Assembly: GCA_025351355.1 (NCBI GenBank)
Contig: JANXWC010000027.1
Coordinates: forward strand, 1-32,506
Direction: 5' to 3'
From: Hyphomicrobiaceae bacterium
Lineage (GTDB): Bacteria > Pseudomonadota > Alphaproteobacteria > Rhizobiales > Hyphomicrobiaceae
Length of the DNA: 32,506 nt
Shown here: piece after piece, positions 24,625 to 32,506 of the stretch
Layout: each line of letters begins with the position of its first letter
Numbering within the stretch: position 1 is the stretch's first letter
Notes under the pieces: model-generated
What the model saw: only the letters and a program-made list of their open reading frames with translations
Database searches by the model: none
What the model was told of the DNA's origin: nothing
Program-made: the position numbers and the translations under genes

Positions 24625-25331
24625 TGTCCTCCCTTGACGCCACCGGCATCGTCGCAGGCTACGGCGCGGCCGACGAAATACTCAAGGGGGTCGATTTCAA
24701 CGTCAGGTCCGGCGAAATATGCTGCATCATTGGCCCGAATGGTGCTGGTAAATCCACCTTGCTGAAGACCATCGCCGGTCTGCTCAAACCAAAGGCGGGC
24801 AAAGTGTCGCTGGACGGCTTGGACATCACCGGTCAGCTGCCGCGCGATATTGCCCGCAGAGGCCTCGCCTACGTGCCGCAGGAACACAATGTCTTTCCGA
24901 CGCTCAGCGTGCGGGAAAACCTCGAAATAGGCGGCTATGTCGACACAGAAAACATCGGCGCGCGCATCGATCAAACGTTGCAGCGCTTTCCCGTGCTCGC
25001 CAGCAAGCGGCGGCATGCGGCGCGGGCGCTTTCCGGTGGCGAGCGGCAGATGCTGGCAATGGCCATGGCGCTGATGGTCAAGCCAGGTGTGCTGCTGCTC
25101 GATGAACCGTCGGCCGGTCTTTCGCCTGTCGCCGCCGAGGCCTTGTTTGACGCGATCGTCGAGATCGGTCGCGAAGGCATGGCCATCGGAATCGTGGAGC
25201 AGAACGCCATTGAGGCCTTGGCGATTTCCCATCGGGCGTACATTCTGGTGGACGGACGCAATAGCCGCACGGGAGACGCGAAGGCTCTGGCCGCCGATCC
25301 CGATGTGCGACGATTGTTCTTAGGCGTTTGA
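24621..25331 (+). CDS. livF: Branched-chain-amino-acid-type ABC transporter ATPase (LivF-like)
   Basis: This 236-residue ATPase is the second nucleotide-binding subunit of the importer. Walker A GPNGAGKS (38-45), Q-loop VPQEHNVFPTLSVRENL, signature LSGGE (136-140) and Walker B VLLLDEP (156-162) are all visible. The LSGGE variant and the short C-terminus ending RRLFLGV are typical of LivF. The ATG at 24621 overlaps the livG stop (ATGA), with GGAG nine bases upstream, so translation is coupled; the adjacent ATG at 24624 is equally possible. Confidence 0.92.
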   Translation: MMSSLDATGIVAGYGAADEILKGVDFNVRSGEICCIIGPNGAGKSTLLKTIAGLLKPKAGKVSLDGLDITGQLPRDIARRGLAYVPQEHNVFPTLSVRENLEIGGYVDTENIGARIDQTLQRFPVLASKRRHAARALSGGERQMLAMAMALMVKPGVLLLDEPSAGLSPVAAEALFDAIVEIGREGMAIGIVEQNAIEALAISHRAYILVDGRNSRTGDAKALAADPDVRRLFLGV

Positions 25332-25359
25332 ACTTGGGGCTCGATCAAGGAGGAAAACC

Positions 25360-26559
25360 ATGACACGTGTGACACGCCGCAAAATTCTCAAAGGCGCTGC
25401 CGCAGCGGCGGCGGGAGTAGCTCTGCCGGTGCGAGCCTATGCAGCGGGTGAAGCGGTCAAGGTCGGTATTTTAACGCCTTTGACAGGCGCAGGCGGCGCC
25501 GATGGACCGCGCATGCTGAAGGCCATGCAAGCCGTTTTCGACGAAGTGAACAAGGCCGGTGGCGTTGACGGTCGCATGTTCCAGACGGTCGTCGAGGACG
25601 ACCAAACCAACCCCGAAGCAGCCGTCCGCGCTGCCCGGAAATTGATCGAAGTCGACAAGGTGCCGATCATCATGGGCACCTGGGCGTCTTCGGTAACGAC
25701 CGCGGTTTTGCCTGTCTGCTGGGAAAGCAAGACGTTCATGATGACCGTGTCAGGTGCTGATTCAATTTCGCTGCTGCCGCACCAGGGCTACCTCGTCCGC
25801 ACGCAGCCGACCAGCAAGCTGCAGTCGATTGCGCATGCCAGCTACATTGCCAGCACCGGCAAAATGAAAATCGGTGTGATCGGTATTCAGGCTCCCTTCG
25901 CGCAGTCGACGAAGGAGCATCTCGACGCCACCATTAAGGCGGCCGGCGGGAGCGTCGTGTCGCACGTTATCTATGAGAAGGACAAATCGACCTATCGCTC
26001 CGAGATCGACCAGGTGATGAAAGCCAATCCCGACAATTTATATCTCAACGGCTACGCGCCGGACACAGTCGTCGTGCTGCGCGATCTCTACAAGGCTGGA
26101 ATTGAATTGCCGAAATTCTGCCAGTCCTACGCTGTGCCTCAGTCGACGCTTGACGCGAACCCACCGGAAGTTTCCGAAGGCGTTGTCACGGGATCACCGT
26201 CCGCCGACGTTGACAGCACGGCCTACAAGCTCGCCGCTGACCGGCTCGGCATGAGAGAGATCGACGCCTATGTTGCGCAGGCGACCGACTGGGCCAGCCT
26301 CGCCGTGTTGACATTTGCAAAATCCAAAGAGGCAACCGGCAGCGCTTTCAAGGATAATGTCCGCAAGGTCAGCCAGGGAGACGGCGTCAAGGTGTACTCC
26401 GCAATCGAGGGCCTGAAGGCGATCTCGGAGGGTAAGGAGATCAACTACGAAGGCGCGTCTGGCCCGTGCGACTTCAATGAAATTGGTGACATCGCCAAAT
26501 GTCGCTTCCGCTTCACCCAGGTGCGGAACGGCAAACTTGAGTTCTTGAAGATCGTCTAG
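25360..26559 (+). CDS. Periplasmic substrate-binding protein of the Liv-type importer
   Basis: This 399-residue protein is a type I periplasmic binding protein (Leu/Ile/Val-binding family, Peripla_BP_6). The N-terminus TRRKILKGAAAAAAGVALPV followed by RAYAA is a Tat-like or Sec leader with a likely cleavage after AYA. The mature start VKVGILTPLTGAGG and ILIMGTWASSVTTAVLP-like hinge regions fit the family; LVRTQPTS is the usual second-lobe entry. The ribosome site AAGGAGG, six bases before the ATG, is the strongest in the window, matching the high expression binding proteins need. It lies between livF and livH. Ligand cannot be read from sequence; the downstream enzymes suggest an aromatic or heteroaromatic acid. 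Confidence 0.9.
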   Translation: MTRVTRRKILKGAAAAAAGVALPVRAYAAGEAVKVGILTPLTGAGGADGPRMLKAMQAVFDEVNKAGGVDGRMFQTVVEDDQTNPEAAVRAARKLIEVDKVPIIMGTWASSVTTAVLPVCWESKTFMMTVSGADSISLLPHQGYLVRTQPTSKLQSIAHASYIASTGKMKIGVIGIQAPFAQSTKEHLDATIKAAGGSVVSHVIYEKDKSTYRSEIDQVMKANPDNLYLNGYAPDTVVVLRDLYKAGIELPKFCQSYAVPQSTLDANPPEVSEGVVTGSPSADVDSTAYKLAADRLGMREIDAYVAQATDWASLAVLTFAKSKEATGSAFKDNVRKVSQGDGVKVYSAIEGLKAISEGKEINYEGASGPCDFNEIGDIAKCRFRFTQVRNGKLEFLKIV

Positions 26560-26660
26560 TCGTTCGGCGATAGTCAGGACGCTGCAGGGGCGGTTTTCCA
26601 AAGACGGTCCAATTCGCAGATATATCTCTATCCATTGCCTGTCACTTTGCTGGGATAAAG

Positions 26661-27521
26661 ATGGAAATCCTGCAGCTCATCGTCAACGGTATCATGTCGG
26701 GCACTATCCTCGCAGTCCCGGCCATCGGGTTGACGGTGATCTTTGCCGTGCTGCGATTTACGAACTTCGCACTCGCCTCTCACATGACAATCGGTGCATA
26801 TGCTGGCCTCATCGCCAACGCGACATTCGGGTTGCCGGTCATTCCGTCACTCATCGTGGCGTTTGTCGGCGCGGGGTTGGTTGGCTGGCTGTCCGACGAA
26901 TTCGTTCTGAAGCCCCTGCGGGCGTCTGGCTTCATTACAACGGCCATCGGCTCCATCGCGCTTACAATCGGGCTTGAGAATATTGTCCGCTTTATCTTCG
27001 GCAACCAGATGCGCGGCTACGATCTGCCGATTAGGCGCGACTGGCGCTTCTCCGGATTGCATATCAGTCCGCAGCAGGTCGAAAGCCTCGTCATTGCAAT
27101 CGTCGTGATGGGCTTGTTATTCGTCTTCCTGTCGATGACACGGACCGGAAAAGCCATGCGAGCCGTCGCAGACAATCCTATGCTGGCGGCGATCAAGGGC
27201 ATCAACGCAGACAGGATTGCTGGCATCGTCTCCTTTGTCGGCATGGGACTGGCGGGCGTCGGCGGCATGCTGATCGGACTTGATACGACAATCGACCCGC
27301 TGGTCGGTTTCAAGACGGTACTGTCGATTTTCGCTGCTGCTGTTGTCGGCGGGTTCGGCAGTATTCCCGGCGCCGTGGTCGGTGCACTCGTTATTGGCAT
27401 CGGCGAGGAATTGAGCCTGTTGGTGCTGTCACCGGCTTATCGGACGGCCGTCGGCTTCATTGCAATCTTGCTGGTGCTGACGTTGCGGCCGCGCGGCCTG
27501 CTAGGGGCGAGGGCCTACTGA
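26661..27521 (+). CDS. livH: Liv-type ABC importer permease (LivH-like)
   Basis: This 286-residue inner-membrane protein opens with QLIVNGIMSGTILAVPAIGL and has about eight hydrophobic segments. The motif AIKGINADRI after a cytoplasmic TRTGKAMRAVADNP segment is the ATPase-contacting loop typical of LivH permeases. The C-terminus ILLVLTLRPRGLLG is the standard ending. It follows the binding-protein gene after 101 bases and shares one base with the livM start (TGATG). Confidence 0.93.
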   Translation: MEILQLIVNGIMSGTILAVPAIGLTVIFAVLRFTNFALASHMTIGAYAGLIANATFGLPVIPSLIVAFVGAGLVGWLSDEFVLKPLRASGFITTAIGSIALTIGLENIVRFIFGNQMRGYDLPIRRDWRFSGLHISPQQVESLVIAIVVMGLLFVFLSMTRTGKAMRAVADNPMLAAIKGINADRIAGIVSFVGMGLAGVGGMLIGLDTTIDPLVGFKTVLSIFAAAVVGGFGSIPGAVVGALVIGIGEELSLLVLSPAYRTAVGFIAILLVLTLRPRGLLGARAY

Positions 27522-28456
27522 TGGAGCACTATCTCATTGCGATGGGCGTGACTGCTGGGATCTACGCCATCATGGCGCTCGGCATGAACGTGATCTGGGG
27601 GATGGCCGGTCTCATCAACCTTGGGCTCGTCGGGTTCTTTGCGGTCGGTGCTTACACATCAGCCCTGCTTACTGTAAAACTTGGCTGGCCCCTCGCGGCA
27701 GGCATTGTCTCCGGTACCGCGTTGGCAGCCCTGGTCGGCATCGGCGTCAGCCTCATTACAGTCCGCATGCGCGGTGACTATCTCGCCATCGTCACGCTTG
27801 GGTTTGCCGAGACATTGCGCGTTGTCATGTCGAATGAACTGTGGATCGCCAACGGCACCGATGGCCTTTCCGGCATTCCGGGCCCGTTGCGTGGGACACT
27901 CGATCCACACGCATTTAATCTGCTTTTCCTCGGCATCGTTTGGACCGTCGTTGCTGTGTTATTCGTGTTTTTGCAAAGACTGTCGTTTTCGCCGTTCGGA
28001 CGTGTCCTGCGCGGCATTCGCGACGATGAGGGAGTGGTGGAAGTCGCCGGTAAGAACGTCGTACTCTTTAAGGCCAAGGCGTTTGCAGTCGGCTCGGGCG
28101 CGCTCGGCCTGGCCGGCGCTCTCTACGGGCATTTCACGAGCTACATCGCGCCCGATCTTTTTGCGCCACTGCTGACCCTCTATATCAAACTTTCGTTGCT
28201 TACTGGTGGGCTCGGCAATAACGTCGGTGCTATCGTCGGCGCCGTGCTGATTGTTTTTTTCCTTGAAGCAACTCGATTCATCGTACCGCTCGTGCCCGCC
28301 GTCTCAAGCGTTCAGGCTGCTTCGCTGCGCGAAATACTCATTGCAGCAACTCTGCTGCTCATCCTGCGTTGGCGCGCCAAAGGGCTAATCCCAGAGCGTA
28401 TCGCCAACATCTCTTTGCCTCCGCCCACTGCCGAGGCCCGCACGCAACCGATCTGA
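27521..28456 (+). CDS. livM: Liv-type ABC importer permease (LivM-like)
   Basis: This 311-residue permease pairs with LivH. It has about eight to nine hydrophobic segments, an N-terminal GMAGLINLGLVGFFAVGAYT motif, the RMRGDYLAIVTLGFAE motif highly typical of LivM, and the cytoplasmic LRGIRDDEGVVEVAGKNV loop that docks on the ATPase. Its start overlaps the livH stop, and its own stop overlaps the ribosome site of the GAF gene, so the operon continues into the downstream genes. Confidence 0.93.
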   Translation: MEHYLIAMGVTAGIYAIMALGMNVIWGMAGLINLGLVGFFAVGAYTSALLTVKLGWPLAAGIVSGTALAALVGIGVSLITVRMRGDYLAIVTLGFAETLRVVMSNELWIANGTDGLSGIPGPLRGTLDPHAFNLLFLGIVWTVVAVLFVFLQRLSFSPFGRVLRGIRDDEGVVEVAGKNVVLFKAKAFAVGSGALGLAGALYGHFTSYIAPDLFAPLLTLYIKLSLLTGGLGNNVGAIVGAVLIVFFLEATRFIVPLVPAVSSVQAASLREILIAATLLLILRWRAKGLIPERIANISLPPPTAEARTQPI

Positions 28457-28467
28457 AGGAGCCGACG

Positions 28468-28974
28468 ATGCCGACCAAGACACGCGTGCTGACGACGGGC
28501 GATGTGGCCAAAATTATTGAACTCTCCAATGAACGAACCGAACGGCAGTCCGTCTACAAGGCAGTCGAAGCAATCGCCGCGGAAACGTGTGGCTGGGTGC
28601 TGCTAACAACGCTGAAGTACGACGAGGCGGCACAGGCGGTGGTTCGACTGCATTCAAGCGATGAGAGGTCTTATCCGCTGGGTGGTACCAAGCCGCTCAA
28701 TAAGATCACCGTCAGCCACGGCGGCATGGAAAACGGAGACGTGTTCCTCGCTGCGAACACGGAGGAGGTGAAGGCCGCGTTCTTCGATCACGAATTGATT
28801 TTTTCGCTGGGGATTTCGGCCATTCTTAACTCGCCGATCCGTTACGCCGGACGCCGCCTTGGGACACTCAACTTTTGTGGCGTCGCCGGCACCTATGGCC
28901 CCAACGAAATCCATGCTGCCAGGATCCTCGCAGGGCTGCTCGTGCCGTGCCTGCTGGAGGAGACGAAGGGGTGA
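28468..28974 (+). CDS. Small stand-alone GAF-domain protein
   Basis: This 168-residue protein is essentially a single GAF domain (about 20-160): RQSVYKAVEAIAAETCGWVL begins the fold, and the end has SPIRYAGRRLGTLNFCGVAG followed by ARILAGLLVPCL. GAF domains bind small molecules, cyclic nucleotides or haem; no DNA-binding or enzymatic domain is attached. AAGGAG lies just upstream of the ATG at 28468 and overlaps the livM stop, so it is translated with the transporter operon. It may sense the imported compound or be a catalytic member of the pathway; GAF-like proteins of this length occur in several aromatic-acid catabolic clusters, but I cannot assign one. The open frame upstream of the ATG overlaps livM and is rejected. 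Confidence 0.8.
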   Translation: MPTKTRVLTTGDVAKIIELSNERTERQSVYKAVEAIAAETCGWVLLTTLKYDEAAQAVVRLHSSDERSYPLGGTKPLNKITVSHGGMENGDVFLAANTEEVKAAFFDHELIFSLGISAILNSPIRYAGRRLGTLNFCGVAGTYGPNEIHAARILAGLLVPCLLEETKG

Positions 28975-29156
28975 TAGACCACTACCGGGGGCGCGGCCCG
29001 ATTGACGGCAACAACCGCACGTTCACATCGAACTGAATTCCATTTCAGGCTAAACCGCGCCGGACGAATTCTTTGGAGATGGGGGAATATGCCCTGCTCC
29101 GTGCGTCCGCGGACGGGAACGCGCACTGGAACAATTGGCACAAAGGAACTGCCGCG

Positions 29157-30029
29157 ATGATGATCATCGATTCCCAGGTTCACGCTTACGAGGCGAACAC
29201 GCCAGCACGACCGTGGCACACCGTGCCGAACTGGCCGGCTCACGTGACGGGCGACGAGATGGTGGCTGCGATCGACAAGGTTGGCGTCGATGGCGCGATC
29301 TTCATCTCAGCCTTTTCCATGTACCGTTACGACGCCAGTTATGCGGTAGAGGTGCAGCGGGCGCATCCCAATCGGTTCGCGCTGGTAAAACCCGTCGATC
29401 CGGATGACCCAGCGGTGGTCGAGATCATTGCCGACTGGAAGAACACTGCGGGCGCGGTGGGGATCCGCATCATCATGACCGAGGAGGCAAACCGCGACCC
29501 AAGCGATCCGCGGCTCGACCGCATCCTGCGCGCGGCAGTCAAATACGATTTCCCGGTCAACATGCTGTGCTGGGGCAATCTCGACGCCGGCACGGCGTTA
29601 ATCGATCGCCATCCCGATACGCGATTTATTCTCGACCATCTCGGCATTATGCAACCACGGACAGCGCCTGCTGCGCCGGAGCCGTGGGCCGCGTTGCCAA
29701 AGGTGCTGGAGCTTGCGAAGCGAAAGAATGTGGTGATCAAGGTGAGTGGCGCCTGCACGTTGTCGCGAGTGCCATATCCCTTCAGCGATATCTGGGGACC
29801 GCTGGCGCGCATCTTCGATGCGTGGGGCTTTGAGCGCTGCCTGTGGGGCACGGACTGGACCCGCGCTTTCGCGGTGGTCAATTACGAGCAGGCCGTCGAA
29901 CCGTTCCTCAGAACGGAACGCTTGAGCGATGGCGAGCGTGCAATGCTGATGGGCGGCGCCTGCGCCAAGGCCTATCGCTGGACTCCGCATCGCCAGGGTC
30001 AGACGGCCAGTAAATCTTTGCAGGGTTGA
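29157..30029 (+). CDS. Amidohydrolase-family (LigI/ACMSD-like) hydrolase
   Basis: This 290-residue TIM-barrel enzyme belongs to the amidohydrolase_2 family, whose members hydrolyse lactones or decarboxylate ring-cleavage products. The opening MMIIDSQVHAYEAN has Q-x-H (Gln7, His9) instead of the usual metal-binding H-x-H. FILDHLGIMQ (His161), VVIKVSGAC and LWGTDWTR (catalytic Asp233) are intact. This combination is seen in lactonase members such as LigI (2-pyrone-4,6-dicarboxylate lactonase), which do not depend on metal. I chose the ATG at 29157 with AGGA upstream; the frame is open to 29073. A gap of 182 bases separates it from the GAF gene, and the deacetylase gene starts five bases after it. 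Confidence 0.85.
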   Translation: MMIIDSQVHAYEANTPARPWHTVPNWPAHVTGDEMVAAIDKVGVDGAIFISAFSMYRYDASYAVEVQRAHPNRFALVKPVDPDDPAVVEIIADWKNTAGAVGIRIIMTEEANRDPSDPRLDRILRAAVKYDFPVNMLCWGNLDAGTALIDRHPDTRFILDHLGIMQPRTAPAAPEPWAALPKVLELAKRKNVVIKVSGACTLSRVPYPFSDIWGPLARIFDAWGFERCLWGTDWTRAFAVVNYEQAVEPFLRTERLSDGERAMLMGGACAKAYRWTPHRQGQTASKSLQG

Positions 30030-30033
30030 CGTT

Positions 30034-30921
30034 GTGGTGGAACCATTAGAAACGCGGCGCGTGCGGCGTGCAGGGCCCGATTTCAGGTGGCCCGAGGGCG
30101 TACAAGTGGCCGTGGTGTTCAACATTGCCTACGAGGGTTGGTCAGACGGCAAGGCGCCGGGCATCGGCCCGATGGGCAACGTGTTGCTGCCTGGATTCTT
30201 CGATAGCAATGCCGCGTCGTGGGGTGCCTATGGTGCCGTGCGTGGCATTCAGCGGTTGGAGCGCATCGCCGCCGCGAACGGAATAAAAACAAGCGTGATG
30301 ACCAACGGTGTGCTGGCGGAACGCTGGCCCGACACGGTCGCGGCGCTTGCGGCGGCAGGCCACGACATTGTCGCGCACTCCTATGGCATGGATGTCATTC
30401 CGGTCTATCTCGATGAAGCTCAGGAACGCGCCAACATCGAGCGGACGACAACGTTGATTGCCGCGGCGTGCGGCGAGCGACCGGTGGGCTGGATCAGTCC
30501 CCGCGCAACCAACAGCCCGCGCTCGCCACGTCTGCTGGCGGAGGCCGGATACATCTGGCACGGCGACTGCAACGACGATGATCTGCCGGCGCTCGTGGAT
30601 ATCGGCGGCGGCTTCGAGCGGCCGCTGGTCGCCATTCCATTGACCATGGATATCAATGACCTGCCGCACTGCATCCGCTACGGCAATGCGCCGGAATCGC
30701 TGATCGACCAGTTCAGAGCCCAGCTCGATCGCGCAACGCTGGCCGACGCACACCCGTTCATGATCGACGTGACGGCGCATACGCACGTGTTTGGGCGCCC
30801 GTCCGGGGCGTGGGTATTCGATGCGATGATACGGCTGGCGCGCGCGCGCAAGGACATCTGGATTGCCACGCGACGGGAGATTGCTGCCCATGCCATCGAG
30901 CACGCGCATCACTTTATCTGA
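30034..30921 (+). CDS. Polysaccharide-deacetylase-fold (CE4) hydrolase with atypical metal site
   Basis: This 295-residue cytoplasmic protein (no signal peptide) has the NodB/CE4 fold: VQVAVVFNIAYEGW (24-36) is the first strand, KTSVMTNGVLAERWPDTVAA the second, GHDIVAHSYGMDVIPVYLDE (109-128) motif 2, and GERPVGWISPRATNSPRSPR motif 3. The usual D-H-H zinc triad is not visible: the first-strand aspartate is absent and the second histidine of motif 2 is Asp120 (HSYGMD, His115 kept). Cytoplasmic CE4 members such as the allantoinase PuuE also lack parts of the triad and cleave C-N bonds in small ring compounds. Start GTG 30034, with CAGGG eight bases upstream. Here it probably acts on a small amide, not on polysaccharide. 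Confidence 0.82.
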   Translation: MVEPLETRRVRRAGPDFRWPEGVQVAVVFNIAYEGWSDGKAPGIGPMGNVLLPGFFDSNAASWGAYGAVRGIQRLERIAAANGIKTSVMTNGVLAERWPDTVAALAAAGHDIVAHSYGMDVIPVYLDEAQERANIERTTTLIAAACGERPVGWISPRATNSPRSPRLLAEAGYIWHGDCNDDDLPALVDIGGGFERPLVAIPLTMDINDLPHCIRYGNAPESLIDQFRAQLDRATLADAHPFMIDVTAHTHVFGRPSGAWVFDAMIRLARARKDIWIATRREIAAHAIEHAHHFI

Positions 30922-30944
30922 CCGACTGCAAGCAAGGGACGACA

Positions 30945-32198
30945 ATGGCGGTTTCAAATAAGTCGCGGCAGCGTGCCATCGTGATTGGCGGGTCGATCGG
31001 CGGACTGCTGGCAGCGCATCAACTGCGTGCGATCGGATGGGATGTGCAGGTGTTTGAGCGCTCAACTGACGATCTCGCCGATCGCGGCGCCGGGATCAGC
31101 ACGCACCAAGCCATTTTCGATGCAGTGGCGCGTGCAGGACTGGTGTTCGATACATCGAGCCGAACGGTGCCGAGCGCCTACGTCTGTTATGCGCGCGACG
31201 GTCGCGTGATTGAGCAAGCGCCGGCGTGGCGGACGATGACCAACTGGTCGCGCGTCTACCGCCCATTGCGCGAGGGCTTGCCGGCGGGATGTTACCTCAA
31301 CAATCGCGTGCTGAGCGGCGTTGAAACGTCGGAGCAAGGCGTCACGGCACTATTCTCCGATGGCAGCCGCGTGGACGCCGATCTGCTGGTGGCTGCGGAC
31401 GGCATCAGGTCGACCGTCCGCGCTCAACTGTTCGGCGGGTTTGCGCCGGCTTATGCGGGCTATGTCGCGTGGCGTGCGTTGGTGCCGGAATTCGAATTGC
31501 CCACGGCTACATGGGCGGCGCTCAAGGATGTGTACGGCTTCGGTGCGCCGGAGGGCGAGCTGCTGATCTCCTACGCGGTGCCGACGCGCGAGGAGGATAA
31601 GCACAAGGGAGCGCATAGCTACAACATCGTGTGGTATCGGCCCGCAGACGAGACAGAGCTTCGCGACTTATGTACGGACGAGCAGGGCCGCCGACATGAG
31701 ATCTCGATCCCGCCGCATCGCCTCCGTCGCGATGTCATTGAAGCGATGAAGGCGGACGCGCGCGCATTACTGGCCCAACCGCTGGCCGAGGTAATCACCC
31801 GCACCGCGCAGCCGTTCCTGCAGGCGATTTATGACTTCGCCGCGCCGCGCATCACAAAGGGTCGCGTCGTGCTGCTGGGTGATGCCGCATTCGTCGCCCG
31901 TCCGCATGTGGGCGCAGGCGTGACGAAAGCGGCGCTGGATGCGATGGGCCTGGCCGACGCGATTGAAGCCGAGGGTGGCGATTTGAAAGTTGCCCTTCCT
32001 CGCTACAACGATGAGCGGACGCGGTTCGGGAATTGGTGCGTGGAGCGCGGACAGCAGATGGGCGCGCGGATCCGGAAGCGGCAGCCTGGAACGGTCGCGC
32101 CACCGCAAGCCGAGCTGGATCAGAATTGCCAACTTTTTCTAAGCGATTACCTCAGGGTTGCGCGCGACATCGAGGCGATGACGGGCGGCGGGGGATAG
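30945..32198 (+). CDS. FAD-dependent aromatic-ring monooxygenase (2,6-dihydroxypyridine hydroxylase-like)
   Basis: This 417-residue class A flavoprotein monooxygenase has the Rossmann motif AIVIGGSIGGLLAAHQLRAI (11-30), the Arg/Asp motif DLLVAADGIRSTVRAQLFGG in the middle and the second FAD motif RVVLLGDAAFVARPHVGAGV near residue 310. These enzymes use NAD(P)H and O2 to hydroxylate an electron-rich ring. The overall pattern is closest to the 2,6-dihydroxypyridine 3-monooxygenase/maleate-pathway branch, a tentative assignment from memory. AAGGGA lies before the ATG at 30945. It follows the CE4 gene by 23 bases, so hydroxylation and hydrolysis genes are cotranscribed. Confidence 0.85.
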   Translation: MAVSNKSRQRAIVIGGSIGGLLAAHQLRAIGWDVQVFERSTDDLADRGAGISTHQAIFDAVARAGLVFDTSSRTVPSAYVCYARDGRVIEQAPAWRTMTNWSRVYRPLREGLPAGCYLNNRVLSGVETSEQGVTALFSDGSRVDADLLVAADGIRSTVRAQLFGGFAPAYAGYVAWRALVPEFELPTATWAALKDVYGFGAPEGELLISYAVPTREEDKHKGAHSYNIVWYRPADETELRDLCTDEQGRRHEISIPPHRLRRDVIEAMKADARALLAQPLAEVITRTAQPFLQAIYDFAAPRITKGRVVLLGDAAFVARPHVGAGVTKAALDAMGLADAIEAEGGDLKVALPRYNDERTRFGNWCVERGQQMGARIRKRQPGTVAPPQAELDQNCQLFLSDYLRVARDIEAMTGGGG

Positions 32199-32400
32199 GG
32201 TAAGGGCGCTGAACGGCGCAAGGGGTGGAGCAAGAAGGGGGTGAGGGCACGTCGTTTGTGAGCCTTGCGTCGGCACCCACAGGTCGCGACGATTCTTAGC
32301 TAATCGATGAAATTTCGAGTGCTTTCCGAGCGCACGCAGCGTATTCTTGTTTCGTTCTATAGTACCTAAGGGATTTTTTGCAAACAAAAGGATTTCACCG

Positions 32401-32506
32401 ATGAAACATATTCGATCGATTGTTTTGGCAAGTTATTTTTTAGGTCTTTTCTCCCTCTCCGTCGCCGCGGAAAAAGCGGTAACCCTCGAAAAAGTGGATG
32501 TTGCCT
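32401..32506 (+). CDS. Exported protein, 5' end only (cut by window edge)
   Basis: Only 35 codons are present. The start MKHIRSIVLASYFLGLFSLS followed by VAAEKAV is a clear Sec signal peptide with likely cleavage after VAA. AAAGGA stands eight bases before the ATG. Base composition is more AT-rich than the preceding genes. A 202-base gap separates it from the monooxygenase, so it probably begins a new transcript. The family cannot be recognised from this fragment. Confidence 0.7.
   Translation, partial: MKHIRSIVLASYFLGLFSLSVAAEKAVTLEKVDVA

Overview
The window looks like chromosome from a GC-rich alphaproteobacterium, probably of the Hyphomicrobiales. This is inferred from the gene families and their arrangement: a Calvin-cycle-subtype class II aldolase, SoxYZ, an oxalate/formate-type MFS carrier, a branched-chain-amino-acid-type ABC importer with an RR-containing leader, and a chromosomal ccdAB pair. 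No species assignment is possible from the sequence alone.

Left part (1-8.8 kb). After a gene-free left edge comes a ccdAB-like toxin-antitoxin pair with its own promoter and palindrome. It converges on class II fructose-bisphosphate aldolase (fba, minus strand) across a long hairpin. Next are a gamma-glutamylcyclotransferase-fold protein and a convergent OxlT-like MFS transporter, whose reading frame is cut by one in-frame TGA 35 codons before its natural end. clpB follows behind a good heat-shock (sigma-32-like) promoter candidate. Then comes a stand-alone YegD-type Hsp70. A cluster of composite hairpin repeats (8593-8804) closes this block; one more copy sits just upstream of the cyclotransferase start.

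Middle part (8.8-13.1 kb). A minus-strand four-gene operon encodes a membrane-anchored alpha/beta hydrolase, two small membrane proteins and a winged-helix regulator. It starts at a promoter that is completely covered by a perfect 13-bp inverted repeat, which suggests autoregulation by the last gene. Divergent from it are two UxaA-family genes whose best match is the two-subunit (2R)-sulfolactate sulfo-lyase SuyAB.

Giant adhesin (13.7-21.2 kb). About 7.5 kb encodes one very large autotransporter: signal peptide, about 18 tandem bacterial Ig-like (Big_1-type) domains of about 95-106 residues, a cysteine-containing DUF11-like domain, a linker and a C-terminal beta-barrel. The frame is broken once, by an apparent one-base deletion in a G run at 16876-16879, giving two overlapping ORFs. 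Without correction, one product has the signal peptide but no barrel and the other has the barrel but no signal peptide.

Right part (21.2-32.5 kb). soxY and soxZ occur without other sox genes and are followed by an SDR oxidoreductase and tRNA-Thr(CGT). Then comes a co-directional catabolic cluster: livG-livF-substrate-binding protein-livH-livM, a GAF-domain protein, a LigI-like amidohydrolase, a CE4-fold deacetylase with a degenerate metal site, and an aromatic-ring FAD monooxygenase. The set reads as uptake, ring hydroxylation and hydrolysis of a small, probably (N-hetero)aromatic acid or amide. The window ends inside a new gene with a signal peptide.
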